Origin: Clostridia bacterium
GTDB taxonomy: Bacteria; Bacillota; Clostridia; Oscillospirales; UBA644
DNA length: 13,207 nt
Direction: 5' to 3'
Assembly: GCA_017424085.1 (NCBI GenBank)
Contig: JAFPBP010000015.1
Coordinates: 1 to 13,207 of the forward strand
The notes below the pieces were generated by a model that saw nothing but the letters and a program-made list of their open reading frames with translations, made no database searches and was not told the origin of the DNA. Numbering within the stretch: position 1 is the first letter of the stretch; each line of letters begins with the position of its first letter. The position numbers and the translations under genes were made by a program. Shown piece after piece: positions 6,392 to 13,207 of this stretch.

Positions 6392-7018
6392 ATGAACGTT
6401 AATATTACGAACCATCCTCTGATTCAGCACAAGCTTTCCATGATGAGAAGCGTTGACACGGGCTGCAAGGAATTCCGCGAGCTTGCAAGCGAAATTGCAG
6501 GTCTTCTCTGCTACGAGGTGACCCGCGATCTGGAAATGAAGACCGCAGAGATCACCACTCCCATCACCACCGCAACCCTTCCCGTTCTTGCAAACGAGAA
6601 GTTTGCCGTCGTTCCCATTCTGCGCGCAGGTCTGGGCATGGTGGACGGAGTTCTGAACCTGATCCCCAACATTAAGGTGGGACACATCGGGCTTTACCGT
6701 GACCCCAATACGCTGGAGCCCGTGGAATATTACTGCAAGCTGCCCACGGACATTGAAGAAAGACACGTCTTCCTGGTTGACCCCATGCTGGCAACGGGCG
6801 GCTCCGCCTCTGCGGCGATCTCCCTGTTGAAGAACAAGGGTGTCAAGAACATCCGTTGCGTCAACATTCTTGCGGCTCCCGAGGGTGTTCGCAGAATAAA
6901 CGAGGATCACCCCGACATCCCCGTTTACTGCGCAGCGCTGGACGAATGCCTCAACGATCACGGCTACATCGTTCCCGGTCTGGGCGATGCGGGCGACCGT
7001 ATCTTCGGCACGAAATAA
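6392..7018 (+). CDS. upp: Uracil phosphoribosyltransferase, 208 aa
   Basis: Makes UMP from uracil and PRPP in cytoplasmic pyrimidine salvage. The PRPP-binding loop is DPMLATGGSA at residues 130-139. The C-terminal uracil-binding motif GYIVPGLGDAGDRIFGT (191-207) is intact. VPILRAGLGM (74-83) and the KLP turn at 116-118 also fit, and 208 aa is the family standard. AAGGAG lies about 10 bases before the ATG. It is the last gene of the operon: a strong intrinsic terminator begins 18 bases after the stop. There is no uracil permease or PyrR gene beside it and no PyrR-type leader is visible, so expression probably follows the whole operon. Confidence 0.97.
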   Translation: MNVNITNHPLIQHKLSMMRSVDTGCKEFRELASEIAGLLCYEVTRDLEMKTAEITTPITTATLPVLANEKFAVVPILRAGLGMVDGVLNLIPNIKVGHIGLYRDPNTLEPVEYYCKLPTDIEERHVFLVDPMLATGGSASAAISLLKNKGVKNIRCVNILAAPEGVRRINEDHPDIPVYCAALDECLNDHGYIVPGLGDAGDRIFGTK

Positions 7019-7036
7019 AAAAGCATACATACGAAG

Positions 7037-7069
7037 AAGCCTCCCTTTTCATATGGGGAGGCTTTTTAT
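7037..7069 (+). terminator. Intrinsic terminator of the tsaE-upp operon
   Basis: AAGCCTCCC (7037-7045) pairs perfectly with GGGAGGCTT (7056-7064) around a 10-base loop, and five T residues (7063-7067) end the stem and follow it. It separates the operon from the htrA promoter. Confidence 0.88.
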
Positions 7070-7131
7070 TGTTCGGAATTTCTGTATTTTTCTCGATTCT
7101 GCCACAAAATAATGAATTTTGATAAATAATC

Positions 7132-7159
7132 TTTCCGAAAAATCGGCGTATAATATAAT
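7132..7159 (+). promoter_or_regulatory. Promoter region of htrA with embedded inverted repeat
   Basis: Two overlapping TATAAT boxes lie at 7149-7154 and 7154-7159. The -35 is poor: the best-spaced match is TTTCCG (7132-7137), 16 bases before the second box. TTGATA at 7119-7124 is a better hexamer but 24 bases from the first box, too far. CCGA-AAAA-TCGG (7135-7146) sits between -35 and -10, where a bound protein would affect RNA polymerase. A weak -35 with an operator-like repeat suggests regulation; that is inference. Confidence 0.5.
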
Positions 7160-7185
7160 CAACACGGAAGAAAGGATCACGGAAC

Positions 7186-8409
7186 ATGGAAGAATTTGAG
7201 ATGAAACCGCAAAAAAAAGGCTCCGGAATTGCGATCGCGGCATTGCTTGTGGCGTTAGCGTTGGTGGGAGCTTTTTGGGCAAGCGTTTCCAAACTCAAAA
7301 GCGAATCGGAAAAACTGAAAGCCGATTACGAGGCGCGCATCGCGGCGCTGGAAAAGCAGATCGAAAATCAAAAGAACGAAACGAACGGAGGGATCATTGA
7401 CGTCTCCCCCGAGGATCTGGAGCAGGCGGAGACCCAGCTGCGGCAGGAGGCACAAGCCATCACCACCGTGGTCTCGGCGGTGCGTCCGTCGGTGGTCTGC
7501 GTTTGCGTGACGGTGCCGTCCCAAACCGTCACCAACGGATTTTTCCAATATCAGACCGAGGCGGCAACCTCCACGGGCTCGGGGATCATCTGGACCGCAG
7601 ACGGGTACGTGATCACCAATCAGCACGTGATCGAATATGCACAGCAATATAAAAACGCCTTTATCACGGTCATTTTTGACGACGGTCGGGAACGCGACGC
7701 CACGCTGATCGCGGCAGACAAGCAAACCGACCTTGCTCTGTTAAAGGTGGAGGGTGCGTCAAACCTTCCGGCGGCGACCATGGGCTCTTCGGCGAATCTG
7801 CTGGTGGGCGAAACCGCCATCGCCATCGGAAATCCCTTGGGCATCGAATACGCAAACAGCGTGACGGTGGGGATCGTGAGCGGATTAAACCGTCAGGTCT
7901 CGGGTGAAAACGGGGTTTCCACCATGATCCAGACCGATGCGGCGGTGAACCCCGGAAACAGCGGCGGGGCTTTGGTGGATGCCTCGGGAAAGGTGATCGG
8001 CGTGGTTTCGGCAAAGATCGCCTCCACGGAGGTGGAGGGCATCGGATTTGCCATCCCCATTGACGACGCGATTCAGATCATCAACAATCTCAAAGAATAC
8101 GGCTACGTGAAGGACCGTCCCGCCACGGGCATTGCAGAGGGAACCGAAATCACCGAATCCATGTCCCGCAGATACAATCTTCCCCAAGGATTCTATATTA
8201 CGCAGATCACAGAAGGAAGCGCGGCACAAACGGCGGGGTTGAGAAAATACGACATCATTCTTTCCTTCGACGGAAAAGCGGTTACCACCCTCAACGAGAT
8301 CGAAGCCATCAAGAAGGAGCATAAGGTGGGAGACTCGGTCAAAATCACCTATTATCGCTCGGGGAAAACCTTGGAAACAACCTTGACGCTGACCGAAGAC
8401 AAAGGATAA
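7186..8409 (+). CDS. htrA: HtrA/DegP-like membrane-anchored serine protease with PDZ domain, 407 aa
   Basis: Extracytoplasmic quality-control protease of the S1C (HtrA/DegP/YkdA) family. Order: short cytoplasmic N-terminus, one membrane segment (about 13-34), a heptad-like coiled coil (about 35-64), a protease domain (about 85-300) and a C-terminal PDZ domain (about 315-405). The catalytic triad is visible: His147 in TNQHVI, Asp182 in TDLALLKV and Ser259 in NPGNSGGAL. The PDZ carboxylate-binding part and the GLRKYDIILSFDGK core are present. I chose the ATG at 7186 because AAAGGA precedes it by about 10 bases; a second in-frame ATG at 7201 would remove five residues. The only cysteines are Cys105 and Cys107 in VVCVCVTV. 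It uses TTA leucine codons that metG and dnaE lack. A ferredoxin gene follows. Confidence 0.94.
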   Translation: MEEFEMKPQKKGSGIAIAALLVALALVGAFWASVSKLKSESEKLKADYEARIAALEKQIENQKNETNGGIIDVSPEDLEQAETQLRQEAQAITTVVSAVRPSVVCVCVTVPSQTVTNGFFQYQTEAATSTGSGIIWTADGYVITNQHVIEYAQQYKNAFITVIFDDGRERDATLIAADKQTDLALLKVEGASNLPAATMGSSANLLVGETAIAIGNPLGIEYANSVTVGIVSGLNRQVSGENGVSTMIQTDAAVNPGNSGGALVDASGKVIGVVSAKIASTEVEGIGFAIPIDDAIQIINNLKEYGYVKDRPATGIAEGTEITESMSRRYNLPQGFYITQITEGSAAQTAGLRKYDIILSFDGKAVTTLNEIEAIKKEHKVGDSVKITYYRSGKTLETTLTLTEDKG

Positions 8410-8410
8410 A
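8383..8410 (+). promoter_or_regulatory. Possible weak promoter for the ferredoxin, inside the htrA 3' end
   Basis: TTGACG (8383-8388, five of six consensus), a 16-base spacer and GATAAA (8405-8410, four of six). It overlaps htrA coding sequence, so the match could be chance. No terminator is visible between htrA and the ferredoxin gene, so read-through is the other way to express it. Confidence 0.28.
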
Positions 8411-8465
8411 AATGACGGTTTTTTCGCCGAATAGAACTCGCCCGCAGGGGAAAACTGTGATCGGT

Positions 8466-8477
8466 GAGGTGATAACT
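8466..8477 (+). promoter_or_regulatory. Ribosome binding site that decides the ferredoxin start
   Basis: GAGGTG (8466-8471) is followed by ATAACT and the ATG at 8478. This start yields a ferredoxin of the standard length. A competing in-frame ATG at 8412 also has a fair site (AAAGGA, 5 bases upstream). Confidence 0.65.
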
Positions 8478-8669
8478 ATGAAGGCTGAAATCAACCAATC
8501 GGGGTGCATTCATTGCGGTCTTTGCGCTGACATTTGCCCCTCCGTGTTCCGTCAGGAGGGCACCGAGGCGGCAAGCGTGCGGGTAGAACAGATTCCCGCA
8601 AAATATAAGATCGAAGCGGAAACCGCAGAAGAGCAATGCCCCACAAACGTGATCAAGATCCGAAAATAA
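8478..8669 (+). CDS. [4Fe-4S] ferredoxin, 63 aa
   Basis: Small cytoplasmic electron carrier of the monocluster type found in anaerobes such as Thermotoga and Clostridia. Cys10, Cys13 and Cys16 (CIHCGLC) plus Cys54 (QCPTNVI) fit a single [4Fe-4S] cluster. Cys20 (ADICP) is extra: in related monocluster ferredoxins the equivalent cysteine pairs with a second non-ligand cysteine in a disulfide, and here no partner is present. The total length of 63 aa is typical. The frame is open upstream to an ATG at 8412, which would add 22 residues without similarity to ferredoxins. No oxidoreductase lies beside it, so its redox partner is unknown. It is followed by a strong bidirectional terminator. Confidence 0.93.
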   Translation: MKAEINQSGCIHCGLCADICPSVFRQEGTEAASVRVEQIPAKYKIEAETAEEQCPTNVIKIRK

Positions 8670-8670
8670 C

Positions 8671-8707
8671 AAAAAAAGCGCTTCCCGTGACTTCGGGAAG
8701 CGTTTTT
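8671..8707. terminator. Bidirectional intrinsic terminator between convergent operons
   Basis: CGCTTCCCG (8679-8687) pairs perfectly with CGGGAAGCG (8694-8702) around a 6-base loop. Five T residues follow on the plus strand (8703-8707), and seven A residues precede the stem (8671-8677), giving a T-run on the minus strand. It can therefore end both the htrA-ferredoxin transcript and the whiA-dnaE transcript. Confidence 0.92.
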
Positions 8708-8715
8708 CTATCAAT

Positions 8716-9042
8716 TCAATGGCATTCGCAGGCAGAGGTGAAATATCCCACCAGAGAGACCCACATACTGCCGTCTGCACGAGGCTGAAAGCGGAGCGCC
8801 TTCAGCACGGGAAACAGACTTTCATCCCGAGACCACGCTTCGGTGATACCCGCATATTCCAGACTGCTCATAACAGCCTTGAGAAGAGCGGCGCGCAGGG
8901 GCTTGGTTTCTGTCTCACGGATTGCTTCAATGCCGTAGATCTCCCCCGTTTCTTGGGAATAGAAGCACTTGGCAAGAAGGGTCGCATCGTCGTAAAGACA
9001 GAACATGGGGCGGTCCAGATTCAAGGGTAAAATTCGGATCAT
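8716..9042 (-). CDS. Uncharacterised 108-aa protein coupled to dnaE
   Basis: I do not recognise this protein with confidence. Its start ATG shares one base with the dnaE stop (TGATG), and AAGGTGG lies about 10 bases upstream, so translation is probably coupled to dnaE. No signal peptide or membrane segment is visible. The first half reads as alternating strands (RILPLNL, MFCLYDD, LAKCFYSQ, EIYGIEAI). An amphipathic helix with RAALLKAVMSSLEYAGI (about 50-66) and then FPVLKALRFQPR follow. That strand-helix-strand pattern loosely resembles the C-terminal part of a GNAT acetyltransferase, but the acetyl-CoA loop (R/Q-x-x-G-x-G/A) is absent. The C-terminus ACECH has two cysteines and a histidine. 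The gene ends just before the operon terminator. Real gene: likely; function: unknown. Confidence 0.75.
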   Translation of the reverse strand: MIRILPLNLDRPMFCLYDDATLLAKCFYSQETGEIYGIEAIRETETKPLRAALLKAVMSSLEYAGITEAWSRDESLFPVLKALRFQPRADGSMWVSLVGYFTSACECH

Positions 9043-12000
9043 CAGCGTTTCACCACCTTGATCGCCACGTTACGGTCTCCCAGAATGCCCTTCAGTCTAC
9101 TGAGAAGCATCCAGGAAAGATCCACACGGGCGTGCGTAAATTTGGCTTGCTTTTTGGAATCGGGGAAATAGAAGAAGACCTCGTTGTTCCCAGGGAATTC
9201 CTGCAGGCAGGCAACGGTTTCGTTGATCTTGCCCGCATCGGTCTGATTGACCTGAACGAACAGCTGGCGGACCTCGGTCTGAACCCGTTGCTCAATGACC
9301 ATAGGCTCGTTGGGGTTACGAACGGGATCGATCTCCTGGGCGATCAGCTTGGCGGCTTCTCTGCCCTCGCCCTCGTCGTCCTCCCGCAGGGAGTCCTCGA
9401 TGCTGAGCTTGCCCGTGATGATCACCACGTCATCCTCGATCAGCTTTGCGGACAGGCGCTCGTATGCCTTTCCGAAGACCAGAACCTCCATGGCACCGGT
9501 CAGATCCTCCAGCTGAAGGACCGCCATCATGGTTTCGTTCTTGGTCATCTTGCGGGTGACCTTGGTGAGAATTCCAAAGGCACGGACCCGCTGATTGTTC
9601 TGATATCCGTTGTCCTCGTCGTTAAAGGCGGCAATGCGCTCCGCCTCGGTGGACTCGAACATGGATTCATATTCGTTCATGGGGTGGTCGGACAGGTAAA
9701 GACCCGTGACCTGCTTTTCCATGGTGAGAAGCTCTTTTTTGGAATATTCGGGAACGTCGGGATAGCGATAAATGGCGGCTGCGGAATTCTTGCGCTCCTC
9801 CTCTGTGGAGATCCCGAACAAGGAGATCTGCCCCTCCTGCTCCTCGCGGATGGAGACCTGCAGGCTCTTTCGAATGTCTGCATAAGCGGAGATCAGCTGC
9901 TTGCGGCGAAGCCCGAAGGAATCGAAGGCGCCGCACAGGATCAGGCTTTCCACGGTACGGGAGTCGATATCGTTGCTCGCCTTCATCATGCGCTCGCAGA
10001 ACTCATAGAAGTTCATAAACGGTCCGTTGGAAACGCGCTCGTTAATGATCTGCTCCACAACAGCCTTACCTACGTTTTTCACGGCGGAGAGCCCGTAGCG
10101 GATATCGTTGCCCGCAACCGAGAAATTAACCTCGGATTCGTTGATATCGGGAGCAAGAACACGAATGCCCATGCGCTTACATTCGTTGATATATCCAACC
10201 ATTTTGTCGGTCTTGTCCAGAACGCTGGTCAAAAGGGCGGACATATATTCCTGAGGATAGTGGCATTTCAAAAATGCGGTATAATAGGTAACGAAAGCGT
10301 AGGCGGCGGCGTGGGACTTGTTAAAGGCATATTTGGCGAAATCGATCATTTCGTCAAAGATGGCGTTTGCGATCTCAGCGGGCACGCCGTTGCGAACCGC
10401 ACCGGGCAATTCCATGGTTCCGTCGGCGGAGAATTTTCCGTTGACGAAGTATTCCCGCTCCTGCTGCATGACCTCCATCTTCTTTTTACCCATGGCGCGG
10501 CGCACCACGTCGGCGCGACCGAAGGAGTAGCCCGCAAGCTCACGAACCACCTGCATGACCTGCTCCTGATAGACCAGACATCCGCTGGTAACCTCCAGAA
10601 TGGGGCGCAAGGACTCGTGCTTATAGGTGATCTTGTCGGGATGGTTGCTGTTGAACACGTAAGCGGGAATGGACTCCATGGGTCCGGGACGATAGAGGGA
10701 AATAACGGCGGTAATATCTTCGATGTTCTTGGGCTGAAGCTGAATGAGGGTCTTTTTCATGCCTCCCGACTCCAGCTGGAACACACCGTCGGTATAACCG
10801 TTGGAGAGCATGCCGTATACGGCGGCATCGTCCATATCGACCGTATTGATATTAAACGCGGGGACCTTTTTGCGGATCTGCACACAAGCGTCCTCGATAA
10901 CGGTCAGGTTGCGAAGCCCCAAAAAGTCCATTTTCAGCAAGCCCAGCTCCTCGTCGATGATCATATCGTACTGAGTCACGGGCATATCGTCCTGAATGGC
11001 GAGAGGAACGTAGTCGGAAACGTCACCGTAGGTGATAACCACACCACAGGCGTGCACGGAGGTATGACGGGGTGCGTTTTCCACCCCTGCGGAAAGGTCG
11101 ATCAACTCCTTGACGCGGGGATCGGTCTGATACATGGTGCGAAGCTCGGGAACCAGCTCCACAGATTCCATGATCTTCATGCCGTCCTGCAGAAGCTTGG
11201 CGATGGCATTTGCCTCCTGCGGAGTGAACTCCAGAACACGGGCAACGTCCTTGACTGCCATCTTCGCCTTCATGGTACCGAAGGTGACGATCTGAGCCAC
11301 GCTCTTGGCGCCGTATTTGTTGATGCAGTAATCGACCACCTCTTGACGGCGATCCACGCAGAAGTCCACGTCAAAGTCGGGCATGGAAACGCGCTCGGGG
11401 TTCAGAAAGCGCTCGAAAAGAAGGTTATATTTGATGGGCTCGATGTTGGTGATCTCAATGCAGTACGCAACGATACTGCCTGCACCCGATCCGCGCCCCG
11501 GTCCTACGGGGATACCGGACCGTTTGGCGAAGCGAACGTAGTCGCTGACGATGAGGAAGTAGTCCACGAATCCCATCTTGTGAACCACGCTCAGCTCGTA
11601 TTCCAGACGCTCGATCAGCTCGGGGGTGCGCTCGGGATACTTCTTGTCGAAGCCCTCGTAGGCAAGCTCGCGCAGGAATTCGTAGTGATCCTTGCCGTCG
11701 GGCAGACGGAAGTCGGGAAGGTGATATTCCTTATGATCGGGATCGTCCAGATTCTTAAAGGAGACGTTGCACATATTGGCGATCTTCACCGTATTGTCGC
11801 ACGCCTCGGGAACGTATTCAAACAAGGAACGCATCTCGTCCTCGGACTTGACGTAGAATTCGTCGGTCTCAAAGCCCATGCCGCATTCTTCGTTGATGGT
11901 CTTTTTGATCTGAACGTACAAAAGCACCTTTTGCGCCTTTGCGTCGCTTTTTCGCATATAGTGGGCGTCGTTGGTGGCAACGAGGGGGATTCCCGTTTCC

Positions 12001-12602
12001 TCGTGCAAGCGCAAAAGCCCGTCAAGAACGGTCTTCTGCTCGGGCAGGTCGTGATCCTGAAGCTCCAGATAGTAATGATCCTCGCCGAACACGCCCTGAT
12101 ACCAAAGAGCAAGCTTTTTTGCCTCCTCGTATTCCCCCTTCAACAGAAGCTGGGGGATCTCACCGCCCAAGCAGGCGGAGAGGCAGATCAAGCCCTCGTG
12201 GTACTGCTCCAAAAGCTCGTGGTCCACGCGGGGTTTATAATAAAAGCCCTCCAGATTACTCTTGGAAACGATCTTGATCAGGTTCTGATACCCCTGATTG
12301 TTCTCGCACAACAATACCAAGTGTGCATACCCCGAATCGAATTCGCGGGTCTTCTGGAAGCGGCTACGGTTGGCAACGTAAACCTCACAGCCAAGAATGG
12401 GCTTGATGCCGTGGCTCTTGGCGGATTTATAAAACTTGATGGCGGAATACATGTTACCGTGGTCGGTGATGGCAATGGCGTCCTGCCCCAGCTCGTGCAG
12501 GAGGTCCATCATTTTATCATTGTGCTTTTTATCCTCGCCGACGATGCACATTCCGTCCAGCAGGCTATACTGACTATGCACGTGCAGATGAACGAATCCC
12601 AT
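9042..12602 (-). CDS. dnaE: DNA polymerase III alpha subunit (DnaE), 1186 aa
   Basis: Replicative DNA polymerase of the C family; in Bacillota it acts beside PolC. Order: PHP domain (about 1-270), polymerase core (about 280-820), helix-hairpin-helix region, OB-fold (about 1005-1050) and C-terminal domain. Catalytic aspartates are Asp409 and Asp411 in PDFDVDF and Asp559 in KMDFLGLR. GPGRGSGAGS (367-376) is the conserved glycine-rich motif. QISLF (925-929) fits the sliding-clamp binding motif. The PHP domain appears to keep nine metal ligands: His7, His9, Asp16, His48, Glu73, His94, Cys144, Asp212 and His214. I start at the ATG at 12602, 8 bases after AGGAGG; the GTG at 12611 lies inside that site. 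whiA ends one base before this start. The gene lacks TTA, CTA and TCA codons throughout. Confidence 0.97.
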   Translation of the reverse strand: MGFVHLHVHSQYSLLDGMCIVGEDKKHNDKMMDLLHELGQDAIAITDHGNMYSAIKFYKSAKSHGIKPILGCEVYVANRSRFQKTREFDSGYAHLVLLCENNQGYQNLIKIVSKSNLEGFYYKPRVDHELLEQYHEGLICLSACLGGEIPQLLLKGEYEEAKKLALWYQGVFGEDHYYLELQDHDLPEQKTVLDGLLRLHEETGIPLVATNDAHYMRKSDAKAQKVLLYVQIKKTINEECGMGFETDEFYVKSEDEMRSLFEYVPEACDNTVKIANMCNVSFKNLDDPDHKEYHLPDFRLPDGKDHYEFLRELAYEGFDKKYPERTPELIERLEYELSVVHKMGFVDYFLIVSDYVRFAKRSGIPVGPGRGSGAGSIVAYCIEITNIEPIKYNLLFERFLNPERVSMPDFDVDFCVDRRQEVVDYCINKYGAKSVAQIVTFGTMKAKMAVKDVARVLEFTPQEANAIAKLLQDGMKIMESVELVPELRTMYQTDPRVKELIDLSAGVENAPRHTSVHACGVVITYGDVSDYVPLAIQDDMPVTQYDMIIDEELGLLKMDFLGLRNLTVIEDACVQIRKKVPAFNINTVDMDDAAVYGMLSNGYTDGVFQLESGGMKKTLIQLQPKNIEDITAVISLYRPGPMESIPAYVFNSNHPDKITYKHESLRPILEVTSGCLVYQEQVMQVVRELAGYSFGRADVVRRAMGKKKMEVMQQEREYFVNGKFSADGTMELPGAVRNGVPAEIANAIFDEMIDFAKYAFNKSHAAAYAFVTYYTAFLKCHYPQEYMSALLTSVLDKTDKMVGYINECKRMGIRVLAPDINESEVNFSVAGNDIRYGLSAVKNVGKAVVEQIINERVSNGPFMNFYEFCERMMKASNDIDSRTVESLILCGAFDSFGLRRKQLISAYADIRKSLQVSIREEQEGQISLFGISTEEERKNSAAAIYRYPDVPEYSKKELLTMEKQVTGLYLSDHPMNEYESMFESTEAERIAAFNDEDNGYQNNQRVRAFGILTKVTRKMTKNETMMAVLQLEDLTGAMEVLVFGKAYERLSAKLIEDDVVIITGKLSIEDSLREDDEGEGREAAKLIAQEIDPVRNPNEPMVIEQRVQTEVRQLFVQVNQTDAGKINETVACLQEFPGNNEVFFYFPDSKKQAKFTHARVDLSWMLLSRLKGILGDRNVAIKVVKR

Positions 12603-12616
12603 GTCATACACCTCCT
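12603..12616 (-). promoter_or_regulatory. Ribosome binding site that decides the dnaE start
   Basis: AGGAGG (12611-12616, minus strand) stands 8 bases before the ATG at 12602. It lies inside the end of whiA. A GTG in frame at 12611 overlaps this site and so cannot use it. Confidence 0.85.
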
Positions 12617-13207
12617 ATTTTTTCTGCCATAAGCGTAATTTTCTTCAATCGATGGGCAACCCCTGCCTTGGAGATGGGGGGATTGCACTTTTCGCCCAAG
12701 GATGCCAAGGGCTCCTCGGGGTACAGGAGCCGCAGCGTTGCGATCTCCTGCAGAGGCGGGGGCAGCTCGATCTGCTTGTCCCGCAGGGCTTCGATGGCAC
12801 TGCGATGAAGAGATGCCGCATCCACGGAGCGCTGAATATTTGCGTTATCGCAGTTAAAACGGCGGTTTGCTTCACTGCGGAAGGAATGCTCGATCTCTCT
12901 GTTTGCCAGATCGTAAACAACGTCTTTTGCGCCGATCAGCGCCATAAGATCCTTGATGGCGTCCCAAGACTTAAAATAGATCAGCCGTTTGCCGTTTCGC
13001 TGAGACATTCCTGGGAGCAAATCAAAGGCAGATTTGCAAAATTCAAAAAATTCGCTCCCAAGGATCTGGTGGGAGGTCTTGAACTCCACGCTGCAGGTTT
13101 TTTCGGGAGAAACGATTACGCCGTTTGCCATGAAAGCACCCCGCAAAAACGCCCGTCGGCAGCATTCCTGCTCCAGAAGCGTCTCGGACAGGTGGAGGGG
13201 GGCGGAA
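12604..13207 (-). CDS. whiA: WhiA, DNA-binding protein (partial, N-terminus beyond the right edge)
   Basis: WhiA is a conserved Gram-positive DNA-binding protein with a degenerate LAGLIDADG homing-endonuclease fold and a C-terminal helix-turn-helix. It activates sporulation genes in Streptomyces and affects cell division and chromosome segregation in Bacillus. About 200 residues are in the window; the family is about 310. The frame is open through the edge, and ECCRRAFLRGAFMANG just inside it matches the LAGLIDADG part, so the TTG at 13146 is not a start. The middle carries RRFNCDNANIQRSVDAA, a family signature. The helix-turn-helix is at the end: SLGEKCNPPISKAGVAHRL. It is the gene before dnaE, with one base between stop and start, an order common in Clostridia. 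Its promoter must lie outside the window. Confidence 0.94.
   Translation of the reverse strand, partial: SAPLHLSETLLEQECCRRAFLRGAFMANGVIVSPEKTCSVEFKTSHQILGSEFFEFCKSAFDLLPGMSQRNGKRLIYFKSWDAIKDLMALIGAKDVVYDLANREIEHSFRSEANRRFNCDNANIQRSVDAASLHRSAIEALRDKQIELPPPLQEIATLRLLYPEEPLASLGEKCNPPISKAGVAHRLKKITLMAEKIGGV

Noticed and set aside
12603..12611. GTG start for dnaE at 12611
   Set aside because: It overlaps the AGGAGG site, which is ideally spaced for the ATG at 12602.
8922..12632. A 1236-codon open frame on the plus strand, antisense to dnaE
   Set aside because: It is codon-aligned with dnaE and exists only because dnaE avoids TTA, CTA and TCA. Its protein has shadow-like composition (rich in His, Gly, Val, Leu), shows no domain, and dnaE is unmistakable.
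1..13207. CRISPR array, insertion sequence, tRNA or rRNA gene
   Set aside because: No spaced direct-repeat series, transposase-like protein, terminal repeats or RNA-gene sequence was found on either strand.

Overview
The window looks like a chromosomal housekeeping segment from a Bacillota bacterium, most likely a Clostridia-type anaerobe. Reasons: a whiA-dnaE gene order, a metG-tatD pair of Gram-positive type, a lipobox lipoprotein, a low-potential ferredoxin of the anaerobe type, strong GGAGG-like ribosome binding sites, and AT-rich spacers carrying clear SigA-type promoters. Base composition in genes is moderately GC-rich. I see no mobile element, CRISPR array, tRNA or rRNA. No stretch above 300 bases lacks a gene.

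Layout from left to right. Positions 1-130 are a spacer with a strong promoter firing leftward out of the window. The minus-strand operon metG-tatD (2910 to 131) encodes methionyl-tRNA synthetase and a TatD-family metal-dependent nuclease. A 185-base divergent spacer (2911-3095) holds one promoter for metG and one for a small rightward lipoprotein gene. The metG leader is only about 51 nt and is almost entirely two small hairpins that each display CUCAUU just before the Shine-Dalgarno sequence.

From 3573 to 7018 a tightly packed plus-strand operon encodes an AI-2E-family membrane protein, TsaE, TsaB, RpiB and Upp, and ends in a clear terminator. TsaE and TsaB serve t6A37 modification of ANN-decoding tRNAs. 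RpiB makes ribose-5-phosphate, the precursor of the PRPP that Upp uses for uracil salvage. Next, with its own promoter, comes a membrane-anchored HtrA-type serine protease followed by a 63-residue [4Fe-4S] ferredoxin. A bidirectional terminator at about 8671-8707 separates these from the convergent minus-strand operon.

That last operon reads leftward from the right edge: whiA (partial), dnaE, and a 108-residue protein of unknown function that starts on the dnaE stop codon. The most interesting signal is the metG leader: its two hairpin loops resemble the tRNA-Met anticodon loop, which suggests that MetRS could control its own translation by binding its mRNA. This is a hypothesis from sequence alone. 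Further leads are a 12-bp near-palindrome shared by two distant promoters, the uncharacterised dnaE-coupled protein, and a DnaE whose PHP domain appears to keep its whole metal-binding set.
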